NCBI RefSeq assembly: GCF_006716345.1
Contig: NZ_VFOX01000001.1
Location: forward strand, 2,976,001-3,040,000
DNA from: Microbacterium saperdae
Lineage (GTDB): Bacteria; Actinomycetota; Actinomycetes; Actinomycetales; Microbacteriaceae
DNA length: 64,000 nucleotides
Reading direction: 5' to 3'
Shown: positions 35,221-43,994 of the stretch, one piece after another
How positions within the stretch are numbered: the first letter of the stretch is position 1
Layout: each line of letters opens with the position of its first letter
The notes under the pieces: generated by a model
What the model saw: the letters and a program-made list of their open reading frames with translations, nothing else
What the model was told of the DNA's origin: nothing
Database searches by the model: none
Translations under genes and position numbers: made by a program

Positions 35221-35664
35221 TCAGACGGGGTCGCCGACGACCGAGAACACGACAGCGATGTACTGCCGCGCGTACGTGGATGCTTCCGTCACGGCGTACG
35301 GACCGAGACAGGATTCGACCGCGGCGATCGGGTTACCCGATTCGACACGCGGAGTCTGCTTGAGGGTGGTCTTCACCAGGCGCGCCAGGCGCTCGGCAGG
35401 GTCCGGGTTGTCCTTGCTCCCTGCGAGCACCGAGGCGCCGATCGAGGACGATCCGACGTGCAGCTCAACGTCGTCGGTGCCGTCGTCACGGAACACGACC
35501 TGCCACAGCGGCGGCTTCGGACGCGGGTTGCGTTCCGGATCCCACTCGGCCTTCGCGATCCACCCGTCGGCGACCTTGAAGTCCGGCTCAGGGTGCTCGG
35601 TGAGGTGCCGGCGGAGATCTCGGCAGAGGAACAGGGCGACGTCAGCGTCCCTGACGGCGACCAC
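35221..35664 (-). CDS. Tail terminator protein
   Basis: 147 aa from GTG 35664. ALFLCRDLRRHLTEHPEP, LWQVVFRDDGTDDVELHVG and PYAVTEASTYARQYIAVVFS fit the small alpha/beta tail-terminator fold. Position between connector genes and the major tail gene supports the call. Confidence 0.75.
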   Translation of the reverse strand: MVAVRDADVALFLCRDLRRHLTEHPEPDFKVADGWIAKAEWDPERNPRPKPPLWQVVFRDDGTDDVELHVGSSSIGASVLAGSKDNPDPAERLARLVKTTLKQTPRVESGNPIAAVESCLGPYAVTEASTYARQYIAVVFSVVGDPV

Positions 35665-35929
35665 GCCCCACCACCGCCCTCGTGGATCGGACGAGCACGC
35701 CGAAGCGCGCCTCGATGATCAGCGACTTCCAGTCGAATGCCTGCACCAGGCCGACGATGCGCTTCTGGCGCTTCACCGATGTGCGGATGCCGTTCTGGTA
35801 GTCGTGGCTCTCGACGGGCGCTCGGCTGCGTGCGTCCTCTGCGATCGCTTCCGTGACCTGCGTCACGTGGCGTTCGAGCTCGGGCGAGACGAGCAGGTCA
35901 TCGAAGAAGCGATCGTTCATCTTGACCAT
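35642..35929 (-). CDS. Neck/tail-completion protein (HK97 gp10-like)
   Basis: 95 aa. MVKMNDRFFDDLLVSPELER, DARSRAPVESHDYQNGIRTS and SLIIEARFGVLVRS match the short HK97 gp10-type pattern of ARAPVxxGxL and later VGF/VEFG. ATG shares bases with the preceding stop. Inferred from pattern and position. Confidence 0.7.
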   Translation of the reverse strand: MVKMNDRFFDDLLVSPELERHVTQVTEAIAEDARSRAPVESHDYQNGIRTSVKRQKRIVGLVQAFDWKSLIIEARFGVLVRSTRAVVGRGRRQGR

Positions 35930-36291
35930 CAGCCCACCGCCCTTCCGAGAGGAACCTCGCGCGCCGGCATCCACCCGGTGAACGGGTTGCGCGGCGCGTA
36001 CGGGATGCCGTCGATCGTGTAGACCGGGGCGCCCTCTGCCCCCACCCGGATGCGGTCCAGCTTCGTCAGATCGACCGTCACACCGTCGGGGATGTACACC
36101 GACAGAGACTCGAGCGCCTGAGTACGGGTCGCGTCGCCGACGGTCGATGTCGAGGACTGCTCGACGTGCACGCCAGGCAGCAGCGTCTCGTCCGGATCGG
36201 ACCAGTCGCCGGCCTTCATCGTCTCCGATGCCTCGTCCCAGATCTGCTTCGGGCGGAGTCTGTAGACGTCCGTGCCGTACGGGAACTCCAT
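35929..36291 (-). CDS. Head-tail stopper-like protein
   Basis: 120 aa. SLSVYIPDGVTVDLTKLDRI RVG-type beta barrel with PVYTIDGIPYAPRNPFTGWM. Size and order (after adaptor) fit a head-tail joining stopper. Start ATG is coupled to the small upstream gene. Confidence 0.65.
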   Translation of the reverse strand: MEFPYGTDVYRLRPKQIWDEASETMKAGDWSDPDETLLPGVHVEQSSTSTVGDATRTQALESLSVYIPDGVTVDLTKLDRIRVGAEGAPVYTIDGIPYAPRNPFTGWMPAREVPLGRAVG

Positions 36292-36452
36292 CAGCGCTTC
36301 CTTGTGCGCTTGCGCTTCGGCGCGGGCTTCTGTGGCTCAGCGGGGACCGGCGAGTCATCCTCTACCGGCCCCCGCGAGGCGACGTAGTGGGCGGCGACCT
36401 CATCGGGCACCGTCATCACAAGACCCGTCTTCGGGTCGCGGATCGTCTGCAT
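36291..36452 (-). CDS. Small basic neck-region protein
   Basis: 53 aa: MQTIRDPKTGLVMTVPDEVA, then a Pro-rich, strongly basic tail (KPAPKRKRTRKR). GGAGGACCCC precedes the ATG; the stop and next ATG overlap (TGATG). Small proteins of this kind sit between connector genes in related phages. Confidence 0.65.
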   Translation of the reverse strand: MQTIRDPKTGLVMTVPDEVAAHYVASRGPVEDDSPVPAEPQKPAPKRKRTRKR

Positions 36453-36461
36453 GGGGTCCTC

Positions 36462-36824
36462 CTAGTACGTCTCAGGCCACACCCGCGCCAGTGCGCGCTC
36501 GGTGGGAAAGCTGCCGACAGGAAGGCCCGCAGCGGATGCGGCGCCGCAGAGCGACCGCAGGTTCCGGCCGGGGTCTCCCTGGAACGCGGACGTGACGGCC
36601 GTGCTGTAGCCGACCGCGGCCGTACCAATGCGCTGCGTCGCCACCAGGCGGGACCCGCGTCCAGCGATGTCCTTGTAGACGCGCTTCAGAATCGCCAGCG
36701 CGTCCTTCTGATCCTCCGAGTCATCCTCGAAGGAGAAGATGCAGGGGGCGATGGTCCGAGCGTTCACGAGGATCTCGCGTGCGAGGTCTTCGTCCTGGCC
36801 CACCTTGTCGTGGGTGATCGTCAT
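36462..36824 (-). CDS. Head-tail adaptor-like protein
   Basis: 120 aa; ATG 36824 preferred because AGGGGGC is 8 nt upstream (an ATG two codons earlier is too close). Helical (LAREILVNARTIAPCIFSFE; DQKDALAILKRVYKDIAGRG) with an ending rich in Gly/Ala (RSLCGAASAAGLPVGSFPTE), as in gp6-like adaptors. Confidence 0.65.
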   Translation of the reverse strand: MTITHDKVGQDEDLAREILVNARTIAPCIFSFEDDSEDQKDALAILKRVYKDIAGRGSRLVATQRIGTAAVGYSTAVTSAFQGDPGRNLRSLCGAASAAGLPVGSFPTERALARVWPETY

Positions 36825-36845
36825 GATCATCGCCCCCTGTCTGAC

Positions 36846-37211
36846 TTACTTCTGCTTCTCGTCGTCCGCGAGGAGCGCGGCGACGATCTGCGGGCGGTTG
36901 CCCGGTTCGGCGGGCGCGATGACGGCTTCGCCTTCACGGCCCTCGTTGCGCTTCGCGAGGTCGGCCTTCAGATCCGGCACGTTGACGCCCTTGTAGACGC
37001 CCTCGTCGAGACCTTCGGGCTCTGCTTCCTCGGCGTCCTCGATCACCTCGACCTCGACGAGGCCACGGTCGACCAGGTGCTCGAGCTGCGACTCGATGAC
37101 ACCGTCAGGGACGATGTCGCCGCGACGCAGGTGCACCGCGACACGGTTCCCGGTCGGTGAGCCGATCGACACCTTCACGAACGCTGCTGTCACGACATGC
37201 TGCTCAGCCAT
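36846..37211 (-). CDS. Small head-region protein
   Basis: 121 aa. N-terminal beta region (VVTAAFVKVSIGSPTGNRVA VHL) with a helical acidic middle and EEAEPEGLDEGVYKGVNVPD, then a basic/acidic tail. Lies directly after the major capsid gene. Possibly a capsid-interacting or connector-associated protein; no family recognised. Confidence 0.6.
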   Translation of the reverse strand: MAEQHVVTAAFVKVSIGSPTGNRVAVHLRRGDIVPDGVIESQLEHLVDRGLVEVEVIEDAEEAEPEGLDEGVYKGVNVPDLKADLAKRNEGREGEAVIAPAEPGNRPQIVAALLADDEKQK

Positions 37212-37214
37212 GGG

Positions 37215-38126
37215 TCAGTCCTCCGTTCCGGTGACGTAGAACCCGGCGAGCGGGTTCGTGACGATCGGCACGTGGACGTTGCGAGCGTGGAGGCGTGTCT
37301 TCTCCGCCTCCGGGACCCGGATCGTCGCGACCTCCACACCGGTGTCGCCACCGATGTGACGCATCTCCGGCGTGGGGATCTGCTCGCGAGCGATGCCACC
37401 GAGGCGGCGGCGGTCCACGAACAGCGGATCGGGCAGGTCGTCGCCGTCATCCGAGATCCACGTGATGCCGCCCACCGTGGGGAACGAGTCGGTCAGAGCC
37501 TGACCGCTGTCCTTGGGGAGGATGTCGAGGAGCTCGGGGATGACCTCGGCGTACTGCTCGGACGGGAGAACGACGGTGTCGATGTCGAACCCGAGCTTCT
37601 GCCGGCGGACGGCTGCCTTCACGCGCAGCGCGTCCTTGTAGACCTGCTTGCCCGTGGTCCAGGGGCCGGATGCGGCGACCGTGTTCGTGATCGACGCCGC
37701 GATGACGCCCATCGCGAAGTCGTTCGCCGAGAACACCAGCTCCGTCTGCAGGAAGGTGAACGCGTCGTCGATCGGCTGCCGCAGAAGCCGTCCGATCTGC
37801 TCGTCCGTGACCTCGGTGCCGAGGCCCTCCTTCACTGCGGAGTAGAACTCGTACTCCTCCTGCGACATCGGCGTGAGCTTGTACTCAGCGCCGGGGGCGA
37901 CGACCTCCGCACCGCGAACGGTGCGGATGACCTCGTTGATCGGGACGGCGATGGCGCCGCCCGTGATCGTGAAGCGCCCCTGCAGCAGGAAGTTCCCGAG
38001 GAACTGCTGCGCCTGCAGGATCTCGCCGAGACGGCGAGCGACGAGCGTGGGCGACTTGATGAACGCGATCAGCTCGGTCGCCGAAACGGTGGCGAGCTGG
38101 CTCGGGGTGAGCGGGTAGGTCTGCAT
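37215..38126 (-). CDS. Major capsid protein
   Basis: 303 aa. N-terminal arm TATELIAFIKSPTLVARR-like region, then AVPINEVIRTVRGAEVVAPG, SFPTVGGITWISDDGDDLPD and VEVATIRVPEAEKTRLHARN, typical of HK97-fold capsids with a P-domain and A-domain. Follows protease/scaffold and decoration genes in the expected order. Confidence 0.9.
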   Translation of the reverse strand: MQTYPLTPSQLATVSATELIAFIKSPTLVARRLGEILQAQQFLGNFLLQGRFTITGGAIAVPINEVIRTVRGAEVVAPGAEYKLTPMSQEEYEFYSAVKEGLGTEVTDEQIGRLLRQPIDDAFTFLQTELVFSANDFAMGVIAASITNTVAASGPWTTGKQVYKDALRVKAAVRRQKLGFDIDTVVLPSEQYAEVIPELLDILPKDSGQALTDSFPTVGGITWISDDGDDLPDPLFVDRRRLGGIAREQIPTPEMRHIGGDTGVEVATIRVPEAEKTRLHARNVHVPIVTNPLAGFYVTGTED

Positions 38127-38140
38127 CGTGCTCTCCTTTC

Positions 38141-38506
38141 TCAGAGCTGGATGGCGCGCACGAGCGCACCGTCCGCGGCGGACGTGATGGCGAGGAATAC
38201 GGCGGTGCCGGCGGCGAGCGTTCGCACGCCACCCGCTGCTGCGGTCTCGAGACGCTGGCCGCGGGTGATCGCACCGACGGCCTTCAGCTCGTGGATGGGC
38301 TTGGCGACCTCGACGGTGACCTTGTCGCCGACGGCCGCGTCGTGGCCGGCGACGCCGACCACCTTCGCGGATGCCGCAGCGGCCGGTGCGACCGACGAGT
38401 CGGCAGTGCCGAGCTCGACGACCTGGCCGGCGGCCACCGCCGTCGTGACGCCGAAGGTGACGGTGTCACCCGGGCGGAACAGGGGCAGGTAGGACTTGGC
38501 GACCAT
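38141..38506 (-). CDS. Capsid decoration/DUF2190-like protein
   Basis: 121 aa. Beta-rich: YLPLFRPGDTVTFGVTTAVA, AKVVGVAGHDAAVGDKVTVE and RGQRLETAAAGGVRTLAAGT, the Gly/Val-turn pattern of DUF2190-like capsid stabilising proteins. Immediately upstream of the capsid gene. AGGAGG precedes the ATG. Confidence 0.75.
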   Translation of the reverse strand: MVAKSYLPLFRPGDTVTFGVTTAVAAGQVVELGTADSSVAPAAAASAKVVGVAGHDAAVGDKVTVEVAKPIHELKAVGAITRGQRLETAAAGGVRTLAAGTAVFLAITSAADGALVRAIQL

Positions 38507-38507
38507 G

Positions 38508-38981
38508 TCAGGCCTCCTTCGGGGTCGGGAAGATCGCGGTGTACGCCGCGTCCTCGGCGCTGAGCACGCCCGAGTCGGAGTGCCCGATCTCTTCGACGGC
38601 CACCGCGGTGTTCTTCGGCAGGGACGCGAGGATCGGCGCGATGCCGTCCTCGTTCGTGTCGAGCTGCGCACGCCAGGAGGCCTGCGAGTCGGCGGTGATG
38701 CGTCCGTCAGCGAGTGCCGCGGCGATGAGGCCGTCGCGACGCTGCTTGTCGATCGCATCCATGGCGCGGCGGCCAGCGGCAGCGTCGTTCACGAGCTTCT
38801 CGTGAGCGGTCTTGTCGACGACGATCGTGCCTTCGGGGAGCGAGGCAGCCGGGGCCGCATCGGTGGGGTCGACCTGCTCCGTGAGGGCCTCGTCGAGAGC
38901 GGCGAGAACCGTCTCTTCGGGGGCCTCGGCATCGGTCACGCCGAGCCGATCACGGACACTGGCCAGGAAGGTGTCGCTCAT
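38508..38981 (-). CDS. Nested scaffold protein from an internal start
   Basis: 157 aa, in frame with the protease gene. ATG at 38981 (MSDTFLASVRDRLGVTDAEA) follows GGAGAAGCTCAAC, a good ribosome site at normal spacing. This would give extra scaffold relative to protease, as in lambda C/Nu3-type arrangements. Confidence 0.65.
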   Translation of the reverse strand: MSDTFLASVRDRLGVTDAEAPEETVLAALDEALTEQVDPTDAAPAASLPEGTIVVDKTAHEKLVNDAAAGRRAMDAIDKQRRDGLIAAALADGRITADSQASWRAQLDTNEDGIAPILASLPKNTAVAVEEIGHSDSGVLSAEDAAYTAIFPTPKEA

Positions 38982-39716
38982 GTTGAGCTTCTCCGTTTCT
39001 CTGGGGTTACCCGGCTCGGACGAGCCCGGGGTCTTGGAGTCGGCTCGCGCGGCGGCACGGCGGCCGTCTGATCGCGCGAACACCGACAGGTCGAACTTCG
39101 CCTTCGCGGCCTCAGCGTCACCGACGCCCTCGATCCGGTCAGCGAGCTTCTCGGCGACGGCCTCCTCAGCCGTCAGGAAGCGGTCCTTGTCCATCTCGGC
39201 GAGCCAGTGTTCGACCGAGTCGCCGGACTTCGAGGCGTAGACGCTCGCGATGTTCCGGTCGAACGACGTCTCGAGCTCGTCGGCGACGTCGCGCATGTCG
39301 GCGGCGTCGCCGAGGACGATCGCCCACGCGTTGTGGATGTAGAGCTGGCTGTTCTGCATCATCACGAGCTCGTCGGCAGCCGCGGCGATGAACGATGCCG
39401 ACGACGCCGCGATGCCCTCGACGACCGCGGTGATCTTCGCCGGATGCGCGCGGAGCGCGTTCATGATCGCGATGCCCTCGAACACCTCACCACCGGGCGA
39501 GTTGATCAGGAGGCGGATCTCCGTGATGTCGTCCGGCAGCTCGTCGAGCACGCGGGTGAACTCCTTCGCAGAGACACCCCACCACTCGCCCCAACTGTCA
39601 ATCGGGTCGTACAGGCGGAGCGTCGCCGTCGACCCGGAGGTCTTCGCGGTCGGCAGCTCAGCACGGATCGGTGTCCGCTCGACGCTGGCGCGCCCTGCGG
39701 GTCGGAACGGGTTCAT
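38508..39716 (-). CDS. ClpP-like prohead protease fused to scaffold
   Basis: 402 aa. Residues about 30-200 are an S14-type protease: LLINSPGGEVFEGIAIMNAL, the nucleophile Ser in AASSASFIAAAA and the catalytic His in LYIHNAWA. Residues about 245-402 are a helical Asp/Glu/Ala-rich scaffold-like region. A separate start at 38981 would make the scaffold alone. Confidence 0.92.
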   Translation of the reverse strand: MNPFRPAGRASVERTPIRAELPTAKTSGSTATLRLYDPIDSWGEWWGVSAKEFTRVLDELPDDITEIRLLINSPGGEVFEGIAIMNALRAHPAKITAVVEGIAASSASFIAAAADELVMMQNSQLYIHNAWAIVLGDAADMRDVADELETSFDRNIASVYASKSGDSVEHWLAEMDKDRFLTAEEAVAEKLADRIEGVGDAEAAKAKFDLSVFARSDGRRAAARADSKTPGSSEPGNPRETEKLNMSDTFLASVRDRLGVTDAEAPEETVLAALDEALTEQVDPTDAAPAASLPEGTIVVDKTAHEKLVNDAAAGRRAMDAIDKQRRDGLIAAALADGRITADSQASWRAQLDTNEDGIAPILASLPKNTAVAVEEIGHSDSGVLSAEDAAYTAIFPTPKEA

Positions 39717-41161
39717 GCGGCCTCCTCGGGCTCTGCTGATGCGATGCGGTTCACGTCGGGGCCGTCGCCCTCGAGCCAGTCGGCGCCCGCGCGGCGGATC
39801 AGCTCGCGGACTTCCTCCTGGCGGAGGGGCGGCTTGTCCGTAGCGAGGTACCCCTTCTGGGCGGCCTCGACGGCTGCGCGTGCCCGAGCGCGTCCCTCGG
39901 CGTCGTCGGGGACGTCACCGCCGGCAGGCACCGCGGGCTTGACCGGCATCCCCCAGCGCTCGCGGAGGAACGCCTCGAGCGCAGGATCGGGCGACAGTGC
40001 ACCGCAGTCGATGAGCGCTTTGATCGCCTCAGCGGTGATCTGCTGCTGCTCGCCGATCGCAGCCGGCACGATGCGCGGCGCGGGCTCGTTCGGACCCCAG
40101 TTGAGGTCCACGAGGTCTTCGATGACGTGCTGCTGCGTGACGTCGGCGATGTGCTGCGCGACGGCATTCAGCGAGTCGGTGAAGAAGTTCGCGAACGTCG
40201 ACCCCAGCGCCCACGACCCGGTCTCGGTGCCGAGGTTCAGGAAGTGCGCGAGCACCGCGCGAGCGATCTGCTCGTCGTAGTACCGGATCGGCTTGTCGGT
40301 GTCGGGCAGCTTCCCCGTCACGCCGATCAGCTCGAGCTTCGCCTTCGGGGGGATGGATGCGCCGGCGGCCTCTCCCGCGCGGAAGTTCTTCGTGAGTGTG
40401 AGCCCGGCTTCCTTCTCGGACTTCAGCCACGCCTCACGCTCGGACTCGTTCGCGTTCTCGGGCAGCTCGGCGCCGGTGTACACGGGCATGCCGAGTCCGT
40501 TGCGCTCGGCGGTCAGAGCCTGGATGCGCAGCACGCGGTCCTTCAGCAGCCACATCTTGTACGCGGGGCGCAGGAGCGACTCACCGAGCCAGTTCGCGCC
40601 CTCGCGCTCGTTCACGAACGCGACGAGACGGTCGACCGGGATGCGTACGTCGCGGCCACCGATGCCCGTGCCGCGCTGCTTGATCGCGACCAGGCCGCCG
40701 TCCTTCGCGACCTCGATGTCCATGATCGTGCGCGGAGGCCGCCATGCCAGCTTCGAGAGCCGCACGCGACCGTCCAGCGCCTGGTACACCTGCTCGAAGA
40801 ACGAGTAGCCGTACGGCAGCTCGAGCAGCGCCAGACGCAGGAACTCCGTCCACGAGAACCGACCACGCGTGCGCAGCGGCGCCGTGTAGGGCACACCCTT
40901 GATCCCGAGCCCCAAATCGGCCGCGACGAGCTCAGTGACCTCGTCACGACACCCGGTGCCGTCGATGACCCACTCGGTGCGCTGGATCGGCAGAGTGACC
41001 GCGCGGAGCACGGACTTGATCTGCGGGTCCTCTCGCCGCATGCGGTCGTAGACGTTGTTCGACTCCGGCCACATCAGATCCGGGTTGGTCTCGTGCGTCT
41101 CCTCGGCGATGGCACCCCATCCAGAGAGGCCGGCGTCCGCCTGGTATCCGATCTCGGGCAA
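39713..41161 (-). CDS. Portal protein (Mu gp29/DUF935-like)
   Basis: 482 aa. RREDPQIKSVLRAVTLPIQR, EFLRLALLELPYGYSFFEQV and LHRILE-like clip region; FLNLGTETGSWALGSTFANF and LIDCGALSPDPALEAFLRER are the C-terminal portal pattern of DUF935 proteins. Stop overlaps the protease start. Forms the dodecameric DNA-entry ring. Confidence 0.88.
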   Translation of the reverse strand: MPEIGYQADAGLSGWGAIAEETHETNPDLMWPESNNVYDRMRREDPQIKSVLRAVTLPIQRTEWVIDGTGCRDEVTELVAADLGLGIKGVPYTAPLRTRGRFSWTEFLRLALLELPYGYSFFEQVYQALDGRVRLSKLAWRPPRTIMDIEVAKDGGLVAIKQRGTGIGGRDVRIPVDRLVAFVNEREGANWLGESLLRPAYKMWLLKDRVLRIQALTAERNGLGMPVYTGAELPENANESEREAWLKSEKEAGLTLTKNFRAGEAAGASIPPKAKLELIGVTGKLPDTDKPIRYYDEQIARAVLAHFLNLGTETGSWALGSTFANFFTDSLNAVAQHIADVTQQHVIEDLVDLNWGPNEPAPRIVPAAIGEQQQITAEAIKALIDCGALSPDPALEAFLRERWGMPVKPAVPAGGDVPDDAEGRARARAAVEAAQKGYLATDKPPLRQEEVRELIRRAGADWLEGDGPDVNRIASAEPEEAA

Positions 41162-41175
41162 GGCGGGCCTCCTTC

Positions 41176-42921
41176 TCAGAATCGCGCGAGCGCGATGTTC
41201 GGTTCGCCGGTAGCGAGGTCCGTTCGGGTGATCGCCTCGGCCTGCGGAGGCGGCGGCGGTGTCGGCTTCTTCTCCGGCGGCTCGAACTGCTCGAGCGCGT
41301 AGAGCGCATTGGTCGACGAGTTGATCGATGCGACGTCGACCGGCGACTTGAACAGGTCCCAGACGGGCATGTTCGAGATGTCGCGGGTCGTGCCGTTCTC
41401 GGCCGCCATGTTCAGTGCCGGCTGACCGCGGTGACGGATCTGCCGGTCAGCGACGCGCGTGCGGATCCGCCCCGGCGCATTGAGCAGCGACGACTGTCGG
41501 ATCTCGTGGACCGTGAACCCGGCATCCCGTAGCGGCTTGATCAGGTCGGCCGCAGGGCAGCCGGAAGCCTGGATCGCGACCTCGTTGATCCCCGTCACCT
41601 CGCGGATGCGAACCATGTGCTCATCGATCCACCGGTCGTTCGCGCGCTGCGCGATGAGCTCGATGTGCGGAACACCGTCGGGCCGGTAGCCGGCCACGCT
41701 GATGAACCCCATGCTCCGGTTCCCGGAGATGTCGACGCCGAGCACCATTCGGCTGTCGTCGGCGATCTGTGAGCCGGGGTCGGTGACGATGCCCTGCTCG
41801 TCGATGACGGGACCGTCGGCGCATTCCGCCCACGCCTCACCGTCGAGGAACGGTTCCGACCGGGAGGTGACCCAGTCGCAAAGGATCTCCGTGCGCTTCA
41901 CCGAGTCGGGCTCGTCTCCGAGCAGGTCCGACCAGATCGACTCGAAGAACATCGCCTTGTACCCGACGGACGGGTTCGACTGCAGGATCGCGTCGATGTC
42001 GAGGAGCTTGCACTTCTCCGGCGCCGACCACTCGAACAGCGCCGTGGCGATGTCGTGCGTGTTCGCGAACTCCTCGAGCGACTGGATGCCAGTCTCGACG
42101 TACGCCTCGTACTCGCGGATCGTCTTGATCGCGCCCGTGCGCAGCGTCGACAGCACGATCGACTTCACGTCACCGGCCGAGGAGATCCCCCAGAGCTGCG
42201 AGTTGAAGATCGCGTTCTTCGTCTTCGAGACCGAGCCCCAGACGTCCCACGTCTGCTGCTCGCGCATCTCGTCCATGATCACGCGCGCCGCGGACTTGCC
42301 ACGGCCACCCATGCGGGATGCCGCACGCGGCTCGTAAGCGGCCTTGTTCCGCAAGCGCAGCGACTTCTTCCCGTTGGTCTTCACTGGGCGCCGCGTCTCC
42401 ACGGCCAGGTCGCCGACCACGAGCTCGGCGTCATCCTCGTCGGGGAACGGGTCGCAGCGCTTCAGCGCGGCATCCCACGCCTCCTCAGCGATGTCGAGGT
42501 TCTGCGCGGTCCCCAGGATCAGGAAGTCCTTCGCGGCGAGGTGCTCCGGGAACGACTCGGCATCCATGAACAGCCACCACAGCGCGAGCACCGTCAGCAG
42601 CGTCGTCTTCCCGTTCTGCCGGCCGACGATCACGAAGATCTTCCGGAACCGATAGGTGCCGTCCTCGTTCAGCTCGAGCGCGCGGATCAGCAGCGCCCGC
42701 TGCCACGGGAACAGCCGCACTCCGAGCACGTCGAGCGCGAACGCGATCACGGAGAACCCGTGCGACGTCTCCGGCGTCAGCTCCCGCAACGGCTTCGTGA
42801 AGATCCGAGGCTCCGTCGCCCCGACATGCTTCCCGTACGTCTTCGCGCCCTCGTAGACCGTGCGCTCGTAGATGGACTCACCCGGCGCGGCGGGCCTGCT
42901 TTTCACGGCGGAGCTTGGCAA
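41176..42921 (-). CDS. Terminase large subunit
   Basis: 581 aa. Walker A VGRQNGKTTLL (about residues 98-108), Walker B RVIMDEMREQQ and motif III region in the ATPase half; nuclease acidic residues in VLGVDISGNRSMG and later DKNE-like positions. TTG at 42921 with GGAG 7 nt upstream is the best start; GTG 42906 is an alternative. Overlaps the small terminase gene by 44 bp. Confidence 0.93.
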   Translation of the reverse strand: MPSSAVKSRPAAPGESIYERTVYEGAKTYGKHVGATEPRIFTKPLRELTPETSHGFSVIAFALDVLGVRLFPWQRALLIRALELNEDGTYRFRKIFVIVGRQNGKTTLLTVLALWWLFMDAESFPEHLAAKDFLILGTAQNLDIAEEAWDAALKRCDPFPDEDDAELVVGDLAVETRRPVKTNGKKSLRLRNKAAYEPRAASRMGGRGKSAARVIMDEMREQQTWDVWGSVSKTKNAIFNSQLWGISSAGDVKSIVLSTLRTGAIKTIREYEAYVETGIQSLEEFANTHDIATALFEWSAPEKCKLLDIDAILQSNPSVGYKAMFFESIWSDLLGDEPDSVKRTEILCDWVTSRSEPFLDGEAWAECADGPVIDEQGIVTDPGSQIADDSRMVLGVDISGNRSMGFISVAGYRPDGVPHIELIAQRANDRWIDEHMVRIREVTGINEVAIQASGCPAADLIKPLRDAGFTVHEIRQSSLLNAPGRIRTRVADRQIRHRGQPALNMAAENGTTRDISNMPVWDLFKSPVDVASINSSTNALYALEQFEPPEKKPTPPPPPQAEAITRTDLATGEPNIALARF

Positions 42922-43231
42922 GGGGCGACTCCTCCACGATCGTCAGAGCCGGCGGCGACGTCACCCCTTCGGGCACGTCCATCGGCTCCGGTTCGGTGGC
43001 CTTTCGACCCCGGTTCGCGGACAGGTTCCGCTCCACCGCGCGCTGCAGCTTCGTCAGCGCCGAGTCATACAGGCGCAGCAGGTTCAGCGGCGGGTCGACC
43101 TTGTCGAGCTTGTCGAGCATCCGCGCGAGATTCCGCGCCTGATCGACGATCGCCGCATCCACACCCGACTCATCCAGCCCGCCCGCCGTCACCACCCGAT
43201 TCACGGCCACCAGACGAGCACGAGACGCCAT
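42878..43231 (-). CDS. Terminase small subunit
   Basis: 117 aa from ATG 43231 with GAGGAGG 6 nt upstream. Helical: VDAAIVDQARNLARMLDKLD, PLNLLRLYDSALTKLQRAVE, with a basic/acidic tail LAKLRREKQARRAG. Position directly before the large terminase and helical DNA-binding character support it. Confidence 0.75.
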   Translation of the reverse strand: MASRARLVAVNRVVTAGGLDESGVDAAIVDQARNLARMLDKLDKVDPPLNLLRLYDSALTKLQRAVERNLSANRGRKATEPEPMDVPEGVTSPPALTIVEESPLAKLRREKQARRAG

Positions 43232-43276
43232 CCGGGGCCTCCTCGAGGTGGGAATCCGTGCCACCATCCCGGGGGG

Positions 43277-43308
43277 AGAGGAACCGACCGAGCGGGAGGG
43301 GTTCCTCT
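43277..43308. terminator. Hairpin upstream of the terminase genes
   Basis: AGAGGAACC / GGTTCCTCT, perfect 9-bp stem with a 14-nt loop. Between 43232 and 43423 there is no gene; 43310-43500 is very G/T-rich on the plus strand with many short GGTGGG-type runs. Confidence 0.45.
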
Positions 43309-43423
43309 GTTGGGGTGTGTCTGGATTTTCTGGTGGGTGGGGGCCTGGGGTGGCGTGGGAGGGGCTGGGTGGGCCTGTGGTGGCCTCTATGCGTTCCCCG
43401 GGCCCCTGGCGCAGTCGAGGCGC

Positions 43424-43777
43424 TTACGGGCGGCGTGGGTGGCCGCAGCGCTCGCACGTGATGGGTGCCGGGGCGTGCGTGTGAGCCTGCACGTGCGTGG
43501 GGTAGGCGTGGAGGCCGAGGAGGCATGCGAGTGGGCGGCGTGGCTTGGGGTGTGCGTACCCGTACTCGCGTCGCCATGACGGTTCGGGCTTCACCCGGAC
43601 GGGCAGGCGGTCCCACTGCTTGGCCTCGTGGGGTCCTGCCGGGTAGGCGGGCTCGGGTGGCCAGTTGAGCGTGGTGCGCTTGGAGGGTGCGAGGTAGAGC
43701 GGGTGGCCTGCCTGTTCCCACGGGTGTTCAGGGTGGTAGCTGTCGGTGCCATCGGGGTCGAGTTCGCGTCCGCTCAT
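43424..43777 (-). CDS. Hypothetical protein with C-terminal CxxC
   Basis: 117 aa, Pro/His/Arg-rich. Contains LACLLGLHAYPTHVQAHTHA followed by ITCERCGH, a probable zinc knuckle at the very end. AGAGGGACACACG precedes the ATG. In the small-gene block between HNH and terminase; function unknown. Confidence 0.6.
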   Translation of the reverse strand: MSGRELDPDGTDSYHPEHPWEQAGHPLYLAPSKRTTLNWPPEPAYPAGPHEAKQWDRLPVRVKPEPSWRREYGYAHPKPRRPLACLLGLHAYPTHVQAHTHAPAPITCERCGHPRRP

Positions 43778-43793
43778 CGTGTGTCCCTCTCCC

Positions 43794-43994
43794 CTACCGT
43801 GCGAGCTGTCCGATGGCTCGGGCGAGGTCGTCTTCGGTGATGCGTGCGCGGACGTCGACCACGCCGCCGTCGGGGCGAATGGTCGCGGGCACCACTGGCA
43901 CCTGCACGTTCGCGGTGCGGCGTGTGCCGGGTGCGGTGAGCGTGAGGGTCATGGTGACCGTCTCCGGGATGTGCTCGCCCTCGACAGTCCTCAT
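43794..43994 (-). CDS. Small beta-rich phage protein
   Basis: 66 aa: ETVTMTLTLTAPGTRRTANV QVP-like strands and DVRARITEDDLARAIGQLAR at the end. Start overlaps the upstream stop (ATGA). Unknown function; member of a set of three tiny genes here. Confidence 0.6.
   Translation of the reverse strand: MRTVEGEHIPETVTMTLTLTAPGTRRTANVQVPVVPATIRPDGGVVDVRARITEDDLARAIGQLAR

Noticed and set aside
43170..43721. Long Pro/Arg-rich minus-strand frame upstream of the terminase genes
   Set aside because: Composition follows the G/T-rich strand bias and it overlaps two better supported genes.
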